A stretch of DNA of 11,384 bases, taken from assembly GCA_002315825.1 (NCBI GenBank), contig DCIC01000051.1:14205-25588 (forward strand). Reading direction: 5' to 3'. Made by a program: the position numbers and the translations under genes. This document shows positions 1 to 7,377 of the stretch, in pieces (within the stretch, counting starts at the first letter, position 1; each line of letters opens with the position of its first letter). This DNA comes from Bacteroidales bacterium UBA1736. GTDB taxonomy: Bacteria; Bacteroidota; Bacteroidia; Bacteroidales; UBA932. The notes beneath the pieces are model-generated. The model did not search any database. It saw only the letters and a program-made list of their open reading frames with translations, and was not told the origin of the DNA.

Positions 1-130
1 CTGCACTGGAGGCGGGCTTCACGGATGTCTGTTTTGTCTCAGTTGAGTATGAGACAGTGTGTGATGTGCAGTGGCCGATTGCTTTTGTTCCGACCATTAC
101 GAGCAGATCACTACCATTGATATATCCCAT
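1..130 (-). CDS. Phage tail tube protein, N-terminal part (cut by window edge)
   Basis: An open leftward frame begins with ATG at 130 and runs 43 codons off the left edge. Its first residues, MGYINGSDLLVMVGTKAIGH, followed by CTSHTVSYSTETK, look like the opening of major tail tube proteins of Bacteroidetes siphophages and myophages, which form the inner tail tube. That is recognition by eye of the GTKAIGHCTSHT...ETK pattern; the rest of the protein lies outside. An in-frame internal ATG exists at codon 12, but the upstream residues fit the family, so 130 is preferred. It lies downstream of the amidase/lysis genes and of a terminator-like hairpin, so it may have its own promoter. The AT-rich leader just upstream has no Shine-Dalgarno, as is usual in Bacteroidetes. 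Confidence 0.6.
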   Translation of the reverse strand, partial: MGYINGSDLLVMVGTKAIGHCTSHTVSYSTETKQTSVKPASSA

Positions 131-167
131 ATAAAATCAGTTTTAATTGTTTATCAAATATTGTTTG

Positions 168-204
168 AAAAACTCGCGGTCACAGCATCGGCCGCGGCCG
201 CGAG
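168..204 (-). terminator. Intrinsic terminator after the leftward capsid/lysis operon
   Basis: On the minus strand CTCGCGG (204-198) pairs perfectly with CCGCGAG (179-173) and is followed at once by TTTTT (172-168). The loop is long (18 bases) and GC-rich, with further CGGCCG palindromes that could extend the structure. It lies 30 bases after the stop of the coiled-coil gene and before the tail tube start, where the leftward transcript would be expected to end or be attenuated. Confidence 0.5.
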
Positions 205-233
205 GACAAACAGAGAGAGAGGTTCAGGGCTTG

Positions 234-518
234 TTATTTCGTTTTTGTTATGGTCTTGACGCCAGCGAGCTGATTTGTAAGCTTATCCACCTGAGCCTTG
301 AATTCAAGATTCTCACTGCGGAGGATGACAATCTCCTCACGCAGCTTCAGTATCTCCTCCATCTGCTCGGCATTCTTTGCGGCAAGCAGGTTAACGGAGC
401 TTTGCAACTCCTCAAGGAACCTGTTGTTCCTCTGCTTCCGGCCGACAAACCAGCCCATGGCGGAGGCTCCGAGCGGGATAAGTATTTCAAAAAGCCATCT
501 GAGCTCTTCAAAGATCAT
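234..518 (-). CDS. Small membrane-anchored coiled-coil protein, probably lysis-associated
   Basis: A 94-aa protein. Residues about 9-25 (EILIPLGASAMGWFVG) form one hydrophobic transmembrane segment, followed by a basic RKQR stop-transfer patch. A long Leu/Glu/Lys-rich heptad-like helix then runs from about residue 33 to 85, so the topology is a short N-terminus, one membrane span and a soluble coiled coil. The start is 1 base from the stop of the amidase gene, so the two are almost certainly co-transcribed and coupled. That neighbourhood and topology suggest a holin, spanin-like or endolysin-partner role. The family is not recognised by sequence and such small proteins are usually annotated as hypothetical; the lysis role is inference from position. 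Confidence 0.6.
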   Translation of the reverse strand: MIFEELRWLFEILIPLGASAMGWFVGRKQRNNRFLEELQSSVNLLAAKNAEQMEEILKLREEIVILRSENLEFKAQVDKLTNQLAGVKTITKTK

Positions 519-519
519 A

Positions 520-978
520 TTAAAGTCCTATTTTCTTGAGCCATTTCTGGACGTCAAACGAAGGACATTCTTTCGTTGACACCTCATTATGGCCCTTGAT
601 TAATACTTGAGGATGACGCCGGTGGAATTCACGGATATACTGCTCCATCGCCTTCAGTTGCTGCGGAGTCCTGGTATCCTTTGCAGCCTTGCAGTCTTTT
701 GACAGTCCGCCCACATAGACTATATGCCTGGAACAGCTGTTGTAACCTGCAGCGCCGTTGGTGATCTCCCACTCATTGACGATGTCATCCTCATTGTTTT
801 TCACAAGACGCTCTACAGTCCCGTCAAGATGGATCATATCCGTGTATCCCACCTGCGACCAGCCGCGCCCACCCTTGCTTACAGGGTCAGTGTGCCAGTG
901 GCGAATCTCATCAGAGCTCACCTCACGGCCTTCCGGCGTGGCTGTGCAGTGGATAAAAAGGTACTTGAGGGCGCCCAT
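520..978 (-). CDS. N-acetylmuramoyl-L-alanine amidase (T7 lysozyme type endolysin)
   Basis: A 152-aa amidase_2 family enzyme that cuts the amide bond between N-acetylmuramic acid and L-alanine in peptidoglycan during lysis. The zinc and catalytic residues of T7 lysozyme are all visible with the same spacing: His10 in FIHCTAT, Tyr45, His130 in KGHNEVS, Lys136 and Cys138 in TKECPSFD (T7: H17, Y46, H122, K128, C130). Length matches the single-domain family (about 150 aa), with no cell-wall-binding domain. The ATG at 978 lies 18 bases after the capsid stop. There is no signal peptide, so export would need a holin; the next gene, a membrane coiled-coil protein, is the natural candidate. Placing the endolysin between capsid and tail tube genes is unusual. 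Confidence 0.9.
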   Translation of the reverse strand: MGALKYLFIHCTATPEGREVSSDEIRHWHTDPVSKGGRGWSQVGYTDMIHLDGTVERLVKNNEDDIVNEWEITNGAAGYNSCSRHIVYVGGLSKDCKAAKDTRTPQQLKAMEQYIREFHRRHPQVLIKGHNEVSTKECPSFDVQKWLKKIGL

Positions 979-996
979 TGTGCGTTTAAGTCAATG

Positions 997-2340
997 CTAG
1001 CCTTGTGCTGCCATCGCCTGCTTAACGACTACGCTCAGCGAAGCGGAGGTATTAGGGATGGTCAGTGTTACAGTGGCCTCACGAGGATTTGCACCTTCGG
1101 CGGCATAAGCGTAGGCAGTGCGGGTGAATGTCACCTTATTACCTGCGGCGACTGCTACGGTGAGCCAGTCGGCATTGCTTGCTGCGCTGATGGCTGCGCC
1201 ATTGGAGGTGGCAAATGTCCTCTTGACGCTACCTGCCTCGGCGGAAAGACCATCAATCAGAGTATCACCGGAGATAGTGGGAACAGCGCCCGAGAGATAA
1301 CCGCTGCGGATAACCACACCGGCATCCTCCTTCTTGGGCAGAACGATGAATCTCTGAAGGAAGTTGACGAGGCTGCGATGGTACTCAGGACTATTTTCGG
1401 AAGCGCTATAATACATTTTCATCGATCCTGTAGCCTTGAATACTCGAGGCACATAGAAAGCGAATGAGCACTGGAACTCACCTGCAGAAGCTGTAGATCC
1501 AAGGGCTTTCTTCACGCCCGCAGCCGTGTAATAAGGATTGTTGGAGAATTCGTAAACGTCGAAACCGAACAGACGCCCAATCTTGCCGTTAGCATTGTCA
1601 AGACTGTACTGCTTCTCAAACTGCTCGCTCCAGCCCATAATATCTATTACGTGCTCGGGGCAAAGTACAAGACGCCTGCTGTCTGCGGGGACGCCAAGTT
1701 TGTCCATCGCAGCTTTTGCAGCAAGCAGATCAGCTTTTGTGAACTTGCGGCGGCCGGTGGCGGCATCGGCCTCGCCGGTAGTCGCAATTACAGGAGTCAG
1801 CGCAGTGTCGGAGTTGGCGCAAAGGGCGTGCGCAGCCTTCGCAAACTGTTTCTCCTTGATGGCATTGGCGTGAGACTCACGTACACGCGCCATCTTGTCA
1901 TAAGAGATGGCATACAGCTCATCATCAGTGATGGCGGTAGGCTTTGTCTCAAACTTATCCAGACTGATTGCCTTGTCGCCGTCGGGAAGACTCTGCACGT
2001 CGAGAGGGTATGTGGTATTATTGACCAGGACGTCAGGATCAGCACCTACATCGACAAGATGGATGACATCATTAGCTACGACAGATGACATGTCGGGGAC
2101 ACCGTCAAGCCATGTTCCGATGAGACCGGCGCGAAGATGCTTGATCATTTCGCCAGTCCACAGTTCCTTGAGAACGCCGGCACGCAGGCCGTCGGGAAGA
2201 CCTATGATGCCTGCGGCGGCGCCGACGGCATTCATACCGATGGCACCGATCACGGGGCTGATATCAGCAGCGGTGCCCAGAAACGCGCCTGCAACACAGT
2301 TGAACAGAATCGCGCAAAGAATTGTAATGAACTTTTTCAT
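997..2340 (-). CDS. Major capsid protein with signal-like N-terminus and C-terminal BACON domain
   Basis: A 447-aa protein starting MKKFITILCA. An alternative in-frame ATG at 2367 would overlap the protease gene, whereas 2340 leaves a 14-base gap. Residues about 55-340 resemble major capsid proteins of Bacteroidetes phages (VLKELWTGEMIKHLR, VIHLVDVG, NNTTYPL, AISLDKFET, DDELYAISYDK), and it directly follows the protease/scaffold gene. Two additions stand out. Residues 1-50 are a signal-peptide-like hydrophobic segment followed by a Gly/Ala-rich stretch. Residues about 355-445 form a beta-rich domain with the BACON pattern (SNADWLTV, NPREATVTLTI, VVVKQA). BACON domains are all-beta modules thought to bind carbohydrate or mucin and occur in gut phage virions; surface display here is inference. 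Capsid identity is inferred from context plus motifs. Confidence 0.8.
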   Translation of the reverse strand: MKKFITILCAILFNCVAGAFLGTAADISPVIGAIGMNAVGAAAGIIGLPDGLRAGVLKELWTGEMIKHLRAGLIGTWLDGVPDMSSVVANDVIHLVDVGADPDVLVNNTTYPLDVQSLPDGDKAISLDKFETKPTAITDDELYAISYDKMARVRESHANAIKEKQFAKAAHALCANSDTALTPVIATTGEADAATGRRKFTKADLLAAKAAMDKLGVPADSRRLVLCPEHVIDIMGWSEQFEKQYSLDNANGKIGRLFGFDVYEFSNNPYYTAAGVKKALGSTASAGEFQCSFAFYVPRVFKATGSMKMYYSASENSPEYHRSLVNFLQRFIVLPKKEDAGVVIRSGYLSGAVPTISGDTLIDGLSAEAGSVKRTFATSNGAAISAASNADWLTVAVAAGNKVTFTRTAYAYAAEGANPREATVTLTIPNTSASLSVVVKQAMAAQG

Positions 2341-2354
2341 ATCCGTAAAAAGGG

Positions 2355-2789
2355 TTAGAATTTGCATTCAACGCCGTACTCAGCCTTATACAGCTTCTTG
2401 TACTGCTCGGGGTCGTTCTCACGGAGCTCCATCAGTTTGTCCGAAGGAACCTCACTGAGTTTCTTGTAAGTGGTTTCGCTGCCACCGCTGATCATGGCGG
2501 ATGCCTTGACGGCGGGCTGCATTGCAGCAAGGGTGATTTTCAGATCGTCGAGACCCATTTTCTGTCCAAGGGCAATGAAATGCTCCTTCTGGCCTTCAGC
2601 AAGACGCCTCTCGCTGATGGCGGTCTCAACGGCAGACGTGATGGCGCCCAGAGTGATCTGGCTGCTCTGCTCCCTGAGAGTGGCAATCTCCTGCTCCTGA
2701 GCCATCAACTGCGTGATCTTTGCCTGAATCTGCTCCATTGTGGCATCTTCGGCGAGGCCCAGTGCAAGGGCCAATTCTTTTTGATCCAT
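2355..2789 (-). CDS. Possible nested scaffold protein from an internal start
   Basis: In frame with the protease, the ATG at 2789-2787 begins MDQKELALALGLAEDATMEQ and would give a 144-aa helical scaffold. The DNA just upstream switches abruptly from GC-rich coding to an A/T-rich stretch of AAC/AAT/ACA codons, which resembles a Bacteroidetes translation initiation region. Nested scaffold genes inside the protease gene are established for Mu (I/Z) and lambda (C/Nu3). Expression from this start is inference. Confidence 0.4.
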   Translation of the reverse strand: MDQKELALALGLAEDATMEQIQAKITQLMAQEQEIATLREQSSQITLGAITSAVETAISERRLAEGQKEHFIALGQKMGLDDLKITLAAMQPAVKASAMISGGSETTYKKLSEVPSDKLMELRENDPEQYKKLYKAEYGVECKF

Positions 2790-3284
2790 ACGTGTTTGAT
2801 TAGTGTTTGTATTGTTTTTGAGTTTCGGCAGAGGATTACTGCCGTTTTCTGAGAGGTCCAGCAGGACTCCGTCCTTGTCATACAGACGGATTGCATTCGG
2901 GTTGGCGGCGATATCCACAACGGACACCTCGCGCAGCTTCCATTTGGTGATGGTGGGGGATGTCTGCCCCGGGACAAGCATCTTCGGATCCTCCGACATC
3001 TCGATGACCATAAGCCCTGCGGACACCATCCTGAGAGAACCCTTTTCCCACTGCTTTGCGATGCGCTGGGACTTTTCCCCGGCCTCATCGAAATTAAGCT
3101 CACCTATTATTTCAGTACCGACGACCTCGATGTTGTCCACGGTACCGATGACATTCCCTCTCTCGTGCATGTAGAGGAGCACGGGATTACGTCTGTAATC
3201 CTCAAGATCTCCGCCGGAAGTGATGATGCGGGTGCCGTAGCTGTTCAGAGACTCGTCTGAAATTCTGACTTTTTTTACTGCCAT
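2355..3284 (-). CDS. Prohead (capsid maturation) serine protease with fused scaffold region
   Basis: A 309-aa protein. Residues 1-150 resemble HK97/Mu-I-type prohead proteases (S78-like). The DYRRNPVLLYMHERGNVIGT segment carries the probable catalytic His40, and GSLRMVSAGLMVIE the probable Ser88; WKLREVSVVDIAANPNAI is the usual conserved end of the domain. An Asn/Thr-rich linker (about 157-165) leads to a helical Gln/Glu/Ala-rich region (166-309) typical of capsid scaffolds. The enzyme cleaves the scaffold and matures the head. An internal Met166 after an AT-rich linker may start a separate scaffold protein. It is the first gene of the leftward operon; a promoter match ends 17 bases upstream of the ATG. 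Confidence 0.85.
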   Translation of the reverse strand: MAVKKVRISDESLNSYGTRIITSGGDLEDYRRNPVLLYMHERGNVIGTVDNIEVVGTEIIGELNFDEAGEKSQRIAKQWEKGSLRMVSAGLMVIEMSEDPKMLVPGQTSPTITKWKLREVSVVDIAANPNAIRLYDKDGVLLDLSENGSNPLPKLKNNTNTNQTRMDQKELALALGLAEDATMEQIQAKITQLMAQEQEIATLREQSSQITLGAITSAVETAISERRLAEGQKEHFIALGQKMGLDDLKITLAAMQPAVKASAMISGGSETTYKKLSEVPSDKLMELRENDPEQYKKLYKAEYGVECKF

Positions 3285-3301
3285 TGCTGATAAATTTTCG
3301 G

Positions 3302-3333
3302 CAACGTTAAATCATTTTACATCACAATCCAAA
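3302..3333 (-). promoter_or_regulatory. Leftward promoter (Bacteroidetes -33/-7 type) for protease/capsid operon
   Basis: On the minus strand TTTG (3333-3330), a 20-base spacer and TAACGTTG (3309-3302) match the Bacteroidetes primary sigma consensus TTTG-N19-21-TAnnTTTG with one mismatch. It ends 17 bases before the protease ATG, implying a very short leader, and sits back to back with a rightward match. Confidence 0.5.
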
Positions 3334-3379
3334 ATAGTGTGCATCCTATGCAGACAAGTGTGAATCCAATTCGTACATT

Positions 3380-3411
3380 TTTGACAATGGAAGGTCTTTT
3401 GTCAATCTTTG
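3380..3411 (+). promoter_or_regulatory. Rightward promoter (Bacteroidetes -33/-7 type) for terminase/head operon
   Basis: TTTG (3380-3383), a 20-base spacer and AATCTTTG (3404-3411) match TTTG-N19-21-TAnnTTTG with one mismatch in the -7 element. It ends 23 bases before the preferred terminase small subunit start, supporting ATG 3435 over the upstream ATG at 3339, which would place the promoter inside the coding region. Confidence 0.45.
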
Positions 3412-3434
3412 CAGCAAATAATTTTTACATACGT

Positions 3435-3899
3435 ATGGCACAATCCAAAATTCAACAAAACAAGAAAGCTACAGCCAAGGCTTTGTACCTGGGAGGGATG
3501 AGCATGGAAGAGGTGGCAGAAAAGGTGGGAGTCACAAGGCCGACAATATCTCGCTGGTGTAATGATGATGGCTGGAAGGAAGCGCGTGCTGCCAAGAACA
3601 TCACACGTCCCGAACTGGTGAACAAGCTGCTTCTGGCAATCGACAACCTCATAGAACAGGTCAACAAGTCAGAAGATCCCGCCGCCCTGGCAGGACTTGG
3701 AGACAAACTCAGCAAGCTGTCATCAGTCATCCAGAAGCTGGACCGCAAGACAAGTGTCGTGGATGCAATCGAAGTCTTCATCGCCTTCAGCAAGTGGCTG
3801 GAATTCCGCGCCCAGTCCGACCCCGACATAACACCCGAACTACTCAAGGCCTTCAACCATTACCAGGACCTTTATCTCTCGGAGCAGTTCAACAAATAA
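3435..3899 (+). CDS. Terminase small subunit (HTH DNA-binding)
   Basis: A 154-aa protein from ATG 3435 (MAQSKIQQNKKATAKALYL). Residues about 12-45 form a helix-turn-helix (ATAKALYLGGMSMEEVAEKV, then GVTRPTISRWCNDDGWKEAR), the usual N-terminal pac/DNA-recognition domain of small terminases. The rest is helical with a likely oligomerisation core, including LIEQVNKSEDPAALAGLGDK and the C-terminal KAFNHYQDLY segment. Length is typical (130-190 aa). The large subunit follows after 12 bases, and the pair recognises and packages phage DNA. An in-frame ATG at 3339 would add 32 residues with no family resemblance and span the promoter, so it was not chosen. Confidence 0.8.
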   Translation: MAQSKIQQNKKATAKALYLGGMSMEEVAEKVGVTRPTISRWCNDDGWKEARAAKNITRPELVNKLLLAIDNLIEQVNKSEDPAALAGLGDKLSKLSSVIQKLDRKTSVVDAIEVFIAFSKWLEFRAQSDPDITPELLKAFNHYQDLYLSEQFNK

Positions 3900-3911
3900 A
3901 CCGTTCTCACA

Positions 3912-5462
3912 ATGGCGACGCAGATAGAGAACGAAGCTCGCGCCAAGTGGAACGAGCATTGCAAGGTCATCCAATCGATGACAAGCATCGAGGGCCTTGT
4001 CAAAGAGACCCCCGCACAGAAGGAAAAGAGAATCAAACGTCTTCTGAATGACTACCCGTCCTTCTGCGAATACTATTTCCCGCACTACCTGACAAGGACG
4101 GATCCGGACACGGGAGAGACCTCCGTCACCCACAATGCGTCCTTCCATAATGAAGGTGCACGGAAGCTGCGCAAGAACCGCAACTACAAAGGCGTCTGGA
4201 AATGGCCCAGAGCGCACGCAAAGTCCACGCACCTTGACGTATTCATCCCTGCCTGGCTCAAGGCGCAGAAGCAGCTGCACTTCATGGTGATTGTCGGCAA
4301 GAGCGAGGAAAGCTCGAAGGAACTGCTGTCCTCGCTGCAGGCGGAGCTCGAGTTCAATCAGAGATACATTGCCGATTTCGGGCAGCAGAAGAATTCCGGA
4401 GACTGGGCTGACGGCTATTTCATCACCCGGGACAACTGCGTTTTCAAGTCCCTCGGACGAGGCCAGTCCCCCCGAGGGCTCAGGCACATGGAGCGCAGAC
4501 CGGACTACATCATCATCGACGACCTTGACGATGACGAGTTGTGCCGCAACCCCTCCCGCGTCGAGGATCTTTACAATTGGGTGAAGGAGGCCCTGTTCGG
4601 TGCGCTTGACCTTGGACGCGGCCGCTTCGTGATGGCGGGCAACCTTATCAGCAAGACAAGCGTGCTGCAGAAGATGACCGAGACGGACGGAGTGGATGTC
4701 ATACAGGTCAATGCCGTGGATGAGCACGGAGAACCCGTCTGGAAGGAGAAGTGGACCAAGGAAGAGGCTGCCGAAGCTGCCGCCTTCATGGGTTATTTCT
4801 CCTGGAACAAAGAGTACATGCACAATCCCATCGTCGCCGGCAAGATCTTCAAGCACGAATGGATCCAGTACAAGAGCCTTCCGAAACTCAGCAAATATGA
4901 AGCTGTGGTTCTCTATATCGACCCGTCACTCAAGCCCAAGACCACCAATGACTACAAGGCATGCCGCCTGTGGGGCAAGATAGGCACGGAATTCCACCTC
5001 ATTGACTGCTGGGTACGCCAGGACACGGTGGGCGCAATGGTCCGTTGGTGCTATGACCTGTATGAGCGCCTGGGCGATGACGCGGCCAAGGTGAGCTGGT
5101 ATATGGAGGCGAACTTCATACAGGACACCCTCCTGGATGAGTTCACCACAGAGGGCAACTTCCGCGGATACCAGCTGCCCATCACGGGCGACAGGCGGAA
5201 GAAGCCGGACAAGCTGGAGCGTATCCAGAATATCACCCCCTTATGGGAGCGAGGCTTCGTATTCTATAATGAAGCAAAGAAAGACTCTCCCGACATGAAG
5301 GCCGGCATTGACCAGACTCTCGCCCTGGAAAAGGGCAGCGGCGCCCACGATGATGCTCCCGATGCTGATGAAGGCGCAATATGGATGCTGCAGAGAGTAT
5401 CCCGATCTAGTAATTTCAAACCGGTGCTCGGCCGCAGGCCGTCACCAAAAAACAAATGGTAA
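3912..5462 (+). CDS. Terminase large subunit (packaging ATPase and nuclease)
   Basis: A 516-aa protein, the usual size for Mu-type large terminases. The N-terminal ATPase shows a variant Walker A at residues 98-106 (WPRAHAKST), Walker B at 199-208 (YIIIDDLDDD) with the catalytic acidic pair, and a coupling-motif-like MAGNLI at 241-246. The C-terminal RNase-H-fold nuclease shows VVLYIDPS with Asp337, WYMEANF with Glu399, and HDDAPDADE (479-487) with the metal-binding Asp residues. It drives DNA into the prohead through the portal and makes the headful cut. The gene is followed after 1 base by a small basic protein gene and shares the rightward operon with gp36, portal and MuF genes. Confidence 0.93.
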   Translation: MATQIENEARAKWNEHCKVIQSMTSIEGLVKETPAQKEKRIKRLLNDYPSFCEYYFPHYLTRTDPDTGETSVTHNASFHNEGARKLRKNRNYKGVWKWPRAHAKSTHLDVFIPAWLKAQKQLHFMVIVGKSEESSKELLSSLQAELEFNQRYIADFGQQKNSGDWADGYFITRDNCVFKSLGRGQSPRGLRHMERRPDYIIIDDLDDDELCRNPSRVEDLYNWVKEALFGALDLGRGRFVMAGNLISKTSVLQKMTETDGVDVIQVNAVDEHGEPVWKEKWTKEEAAEAAAFMGYFSWNKEYMHNPIVAGKIFKHEWIQYKSLPKLSKYEAVVLYIDPSLKPKTTNDYKACRLWGKIGTEFHLIDCWVRQDTVGAMVRWCYDLYERLGDDAAKVSWYMEANFIQDTLLDEFTTEGNFRGYQLPITGDRRKKPDKLERIQNITPLWERGFVFYNEAKKDSPDMKAGIDQTLALEKGSGAHDDAPDADEGAIWMLQRVSRSSNFKPVLGRRPSPKNKW

Positions 5463-5463
5463 T

Positions 5464-5694
5464 ATGAGTTTCTTCAAAGACAAAATCGTATGGCCCCTGC
5501 GCTATAAATGGGCTGTCAGAAGTGCCGACAAGCGCTCAAAATACATTGGTGCGAACATCTATGTCTTGAAATGCGGACCAAAGCTTCTCCTGATGTCGAA
5601 ACGGGACATCGACATCGCAGTGGCCAGGGGCGTCTTCAACTGCAAAGGAGCCACAATCCGCAAAAAAGCCATATACACCGCAAGAGTACACTGA
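5464..5694 (+). CDS. Small basic phage protein of unknown function
   Basis: A 76-aa protein starting MSFFKDKIVW, with ATG 1 base after the terminase stop and its own stop 1 base before the gp36 start, so it is a tightly packed operon member. It is rich in Lys and Arg (RYKWAVRSADKRSKYI, KKAIYTARVH) and has no membrane segment or known motif. Its first half has GANIYVLKCGPKLLLMSKRD, a beta-like core. The composition and position between terminase and gp36 allow a DNA- or connector-associated role, but no family is recognised. Confidence 0.65.
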   Translation: MSFFKDKIVWPLRYKWAVRSADKRSKYIGANIYVLKCGPKLLLMSKRDIDIAVARGVFNCKGATIRKKAIYTARVH

Positions 5695-5695
5695 T

Positions 5696-6112
5696 ATGTT
5701 TGTCACAGTTGAAGACTACAAGTCTGTCATCGGCGCTACGGCGCTGAACATCATAACTCAGGCGGATGCCGACAACCGTCAGCGCACTGAGACCATAGCC
5801 ATTGAGGAAATCTCCGGATATCTGCGTCCCAAATATGACGTTGCAGCCATCTTTGCCGCCACAGGCACCAACCGCAACGCACAGATGGTGATGATAACCT
5901 GCGATGTCGTACTCTACCACCTTACAGCCTCACAGGGACAGAAGATGGGTATGGAAATCAGGCAGCAGAGATACGAGCGCGCAATCAAATGGCTGGAGGG
6001 CGTACAGAAGGGCAACATCGTCCCTAATCTGCCCATTGCCACCGGGACAGGCGGGGAACCTGCCACACCTATTCATTTCGGCTCGGAAACGCGCCATAAA
6101 CAAACCTGGTAA
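5696..6112 (+). CDS. Mu gp36-like head-completion protein (DUF1320)
   Basis: A 138-aa protein. It begins MFVTVEDYKSVIGATALNII and continues with an acidic, helical connector-like fold (IEEISGYLRPKYD, MVMITCDVVLYHLTAS, RYERAIKWLEGVQKG). This is the standard DUF1320 / Mu gp36 pattern: a YLRPKYD helix followed by a C-terminal helix with the R-YERA-KWL motif. Members are thought to act in head completion or head-tail joining. Length matches the family (about 135-150 aa), and a gp36 gene beside the portal gene is conserved in Mu-like phages. The C-terminal Gly/Thr-rich tail is probably flexible. Confidence 0.8.
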   Translation: MFVTVEDYKSVIGATALNIITQADADNRQRTETIAIEEISGYLRPKYDVAAIFAATGTNRNAQMVMITCDVVLYHLTASQGQKMGMEIRQQRYERAIKWLEGVQKGNIVPNLPIATGTGGEPATPIHFGSETRHKQTW

Positions 6113-6114
6113 TT

Positions 6115-7377
6115 ATGGGTAAGAATCCTTCAAAACAAAAAACCGCTCCCGTCATTCATTCAACGCTGCACGGGGACTTCAACCTGGCGGACCCACTGGC
6201 GAGGAAACGCCTCAAAAAAATAGCCATCGACCTCTACAGGGAGACTGACCGGCTCATCGAGCACGACATCCAGCGCTGGCGCTATGCCTGCCAGATGGCA
6301 CGCGATTATGAGTATCCCAACCGTCAGGTCCTGTACGACATCTACAGCGATGTCGATCTCGACGCCCACCTCACTGGTACGATCGGGCAGCTGAACGGCT
6401 ACATTCTTGCAAAATCATTCAAGATTACCGACGAGAAAGGCGAAGCCAATCCGGAGGCATTGAAGTTTTTCAACCAGCCGTGGTTCAAGACCTTTGTCCG
6501 GTATTATCTTGAAGCGAGATACTGGGGGCACTCCCTTGTCGAACTTGGAGATATAGTCAATGACCAGAATGGCAATATGTCATTCGACGGAGTCACCCTC
6601 ATCCCACGAAAGCACGTCATTCCGGATAAATGCCGCATAACACGCCTGCGCGGAGACGACTGGAGGAATGGTTTTGACTATCGAGAGGCGCCTTATAACA
6701 GCTGGCTCATCGAATGCGGCGACAGGGACCGTCTCGGCCTCTTTGAGAAAGCGGCGATGCATACCATCCCCAAGAAGTATGCGCTTGCGTTCTGGGACAC
6801 CTTCGCAGAGATGTTCGGAATCCCCATCAGAATCGTCAAGACCTCTTCCCGCGATGAGGCTGAACGCGCCAAGATGGCCAACATGGCCGAGAATATGGGC
6901 GCCAATGCCTGGGGCCTGTTTGATGAGACCACCGACATACAGCTCGTGGAGTCCGGCAAGAGCGACGCTTTCAACGTCTATGACCGCCGTATCGACAGGG
7001 CCAATTCGGAGCTGTCGAAGCTGATCCTGAACCAGACTATGACCATCGACGACGGTTCATCACTATCTCAGAGCCAGACGCATCTGGATGTGCTCAAGAA
7101 CCTCATAGGATCTCTTAGCGACGGTCTGCGCGACATAGTCAACAACAAGCTGATTCCCCTGATGGTTCTTCACGGATTCCCGGTGAAGGGAATGACGTTT
7201 GAATGGGACTATTCAGTAGATTACACGCCCGAGCAGCAGGTGGCCATTGAAACAATGGTGCTTAACAACTATGATGTTCCCGGCGACTATTTCGAGAAGA
7301 AGTACGGCATCCCGGCCGGAGAGAGACGCTCCGCCCTGGGTCTTTCCGCTGGAGGAGAGAAGCCTTTTTTCGACTGA
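6115..7377 (+). CDS. Portal protein, Mu gp29-like (DUF935)
   Basis: A 420-aa portal, the dodecameric ring through which DNA enters the head. DUF935 features seen include LIEHDIQRWRYACQMARDYE near residue 47, DAHLTGTIGQLNGYIL, an Asn/Gln-rich loop before VTLIPRKHVIP, YALAFWDTFAEMFGIPIRIV around 223-242, and the C-terminal GSSLSQSQTHLDVLKNLI helix. It starts 2 bases after the gp36 stop. Mu gp29 is longer (about 510 aa), so this version stops early; the missing part may be supplied by frameshifting. Its last codons, CCT TTT TTC GAC TGA, contain a -1 slippery heptamer, and the -1 frame runs straight into MuF. Free portal would be the non-shifted product. Confidence 0.9.
   Translation: MGKNPSKQKTAPVIHSTLHGDFNLADPLARKRLKKIAIDLYRETDRLIEHDIQRWRYACQMARDYEYPNRQVLYDIYSDVDLDAHLTGTIGQLNGYILAKSFKITDEKGEANPEALKFFNQPWFKTFVRYYLEARYWGHSLVELGDIVNDQNGNMSFDGVTLIPRKHVIPDKCRITRLRGDDWRNGFDYREAPYNSWLIECGDRDRLGLFEKAAMHTIPKKYALAFWDTFAEMFGIPIRIVKTSSRDEAERAKMANMAENMGANAWGLFDETTDIQLVESGKSDAFNVYDRRIDRANSELSKLILNQTMTIDDGSSLSQSQTHLDVLKNLIGSLSDGLRDIVNNKLIPLMVLHGFPVKGMTFEWDYSVDYTPEQQVAIETMVLNNYDVPGDYFEKKYGIPAGERRSALGLSAGGEKPFFD

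Noticed and set aside
724..1467. Rightward 247-codon frame across the amidase and capsid genes
   Set aside because: It is Cys/Gly-rich with no family resemblance and spans two well-supported leftward genes; a shadow of GC-rich coding DNA.
3339..3434. 32-codon N-terminal extension of the small terminase subunit
   Set aside because: It would contain the promoter match and adds residues with no family resemblance; ATG 3435 precedes the HTH as expected.
3840..4856. Leftward 338-codon frame inside the large terminase gene
   Set aside because: Antisense to a clear terminase with ATPase and nuclease motifs; no recognisable domain.
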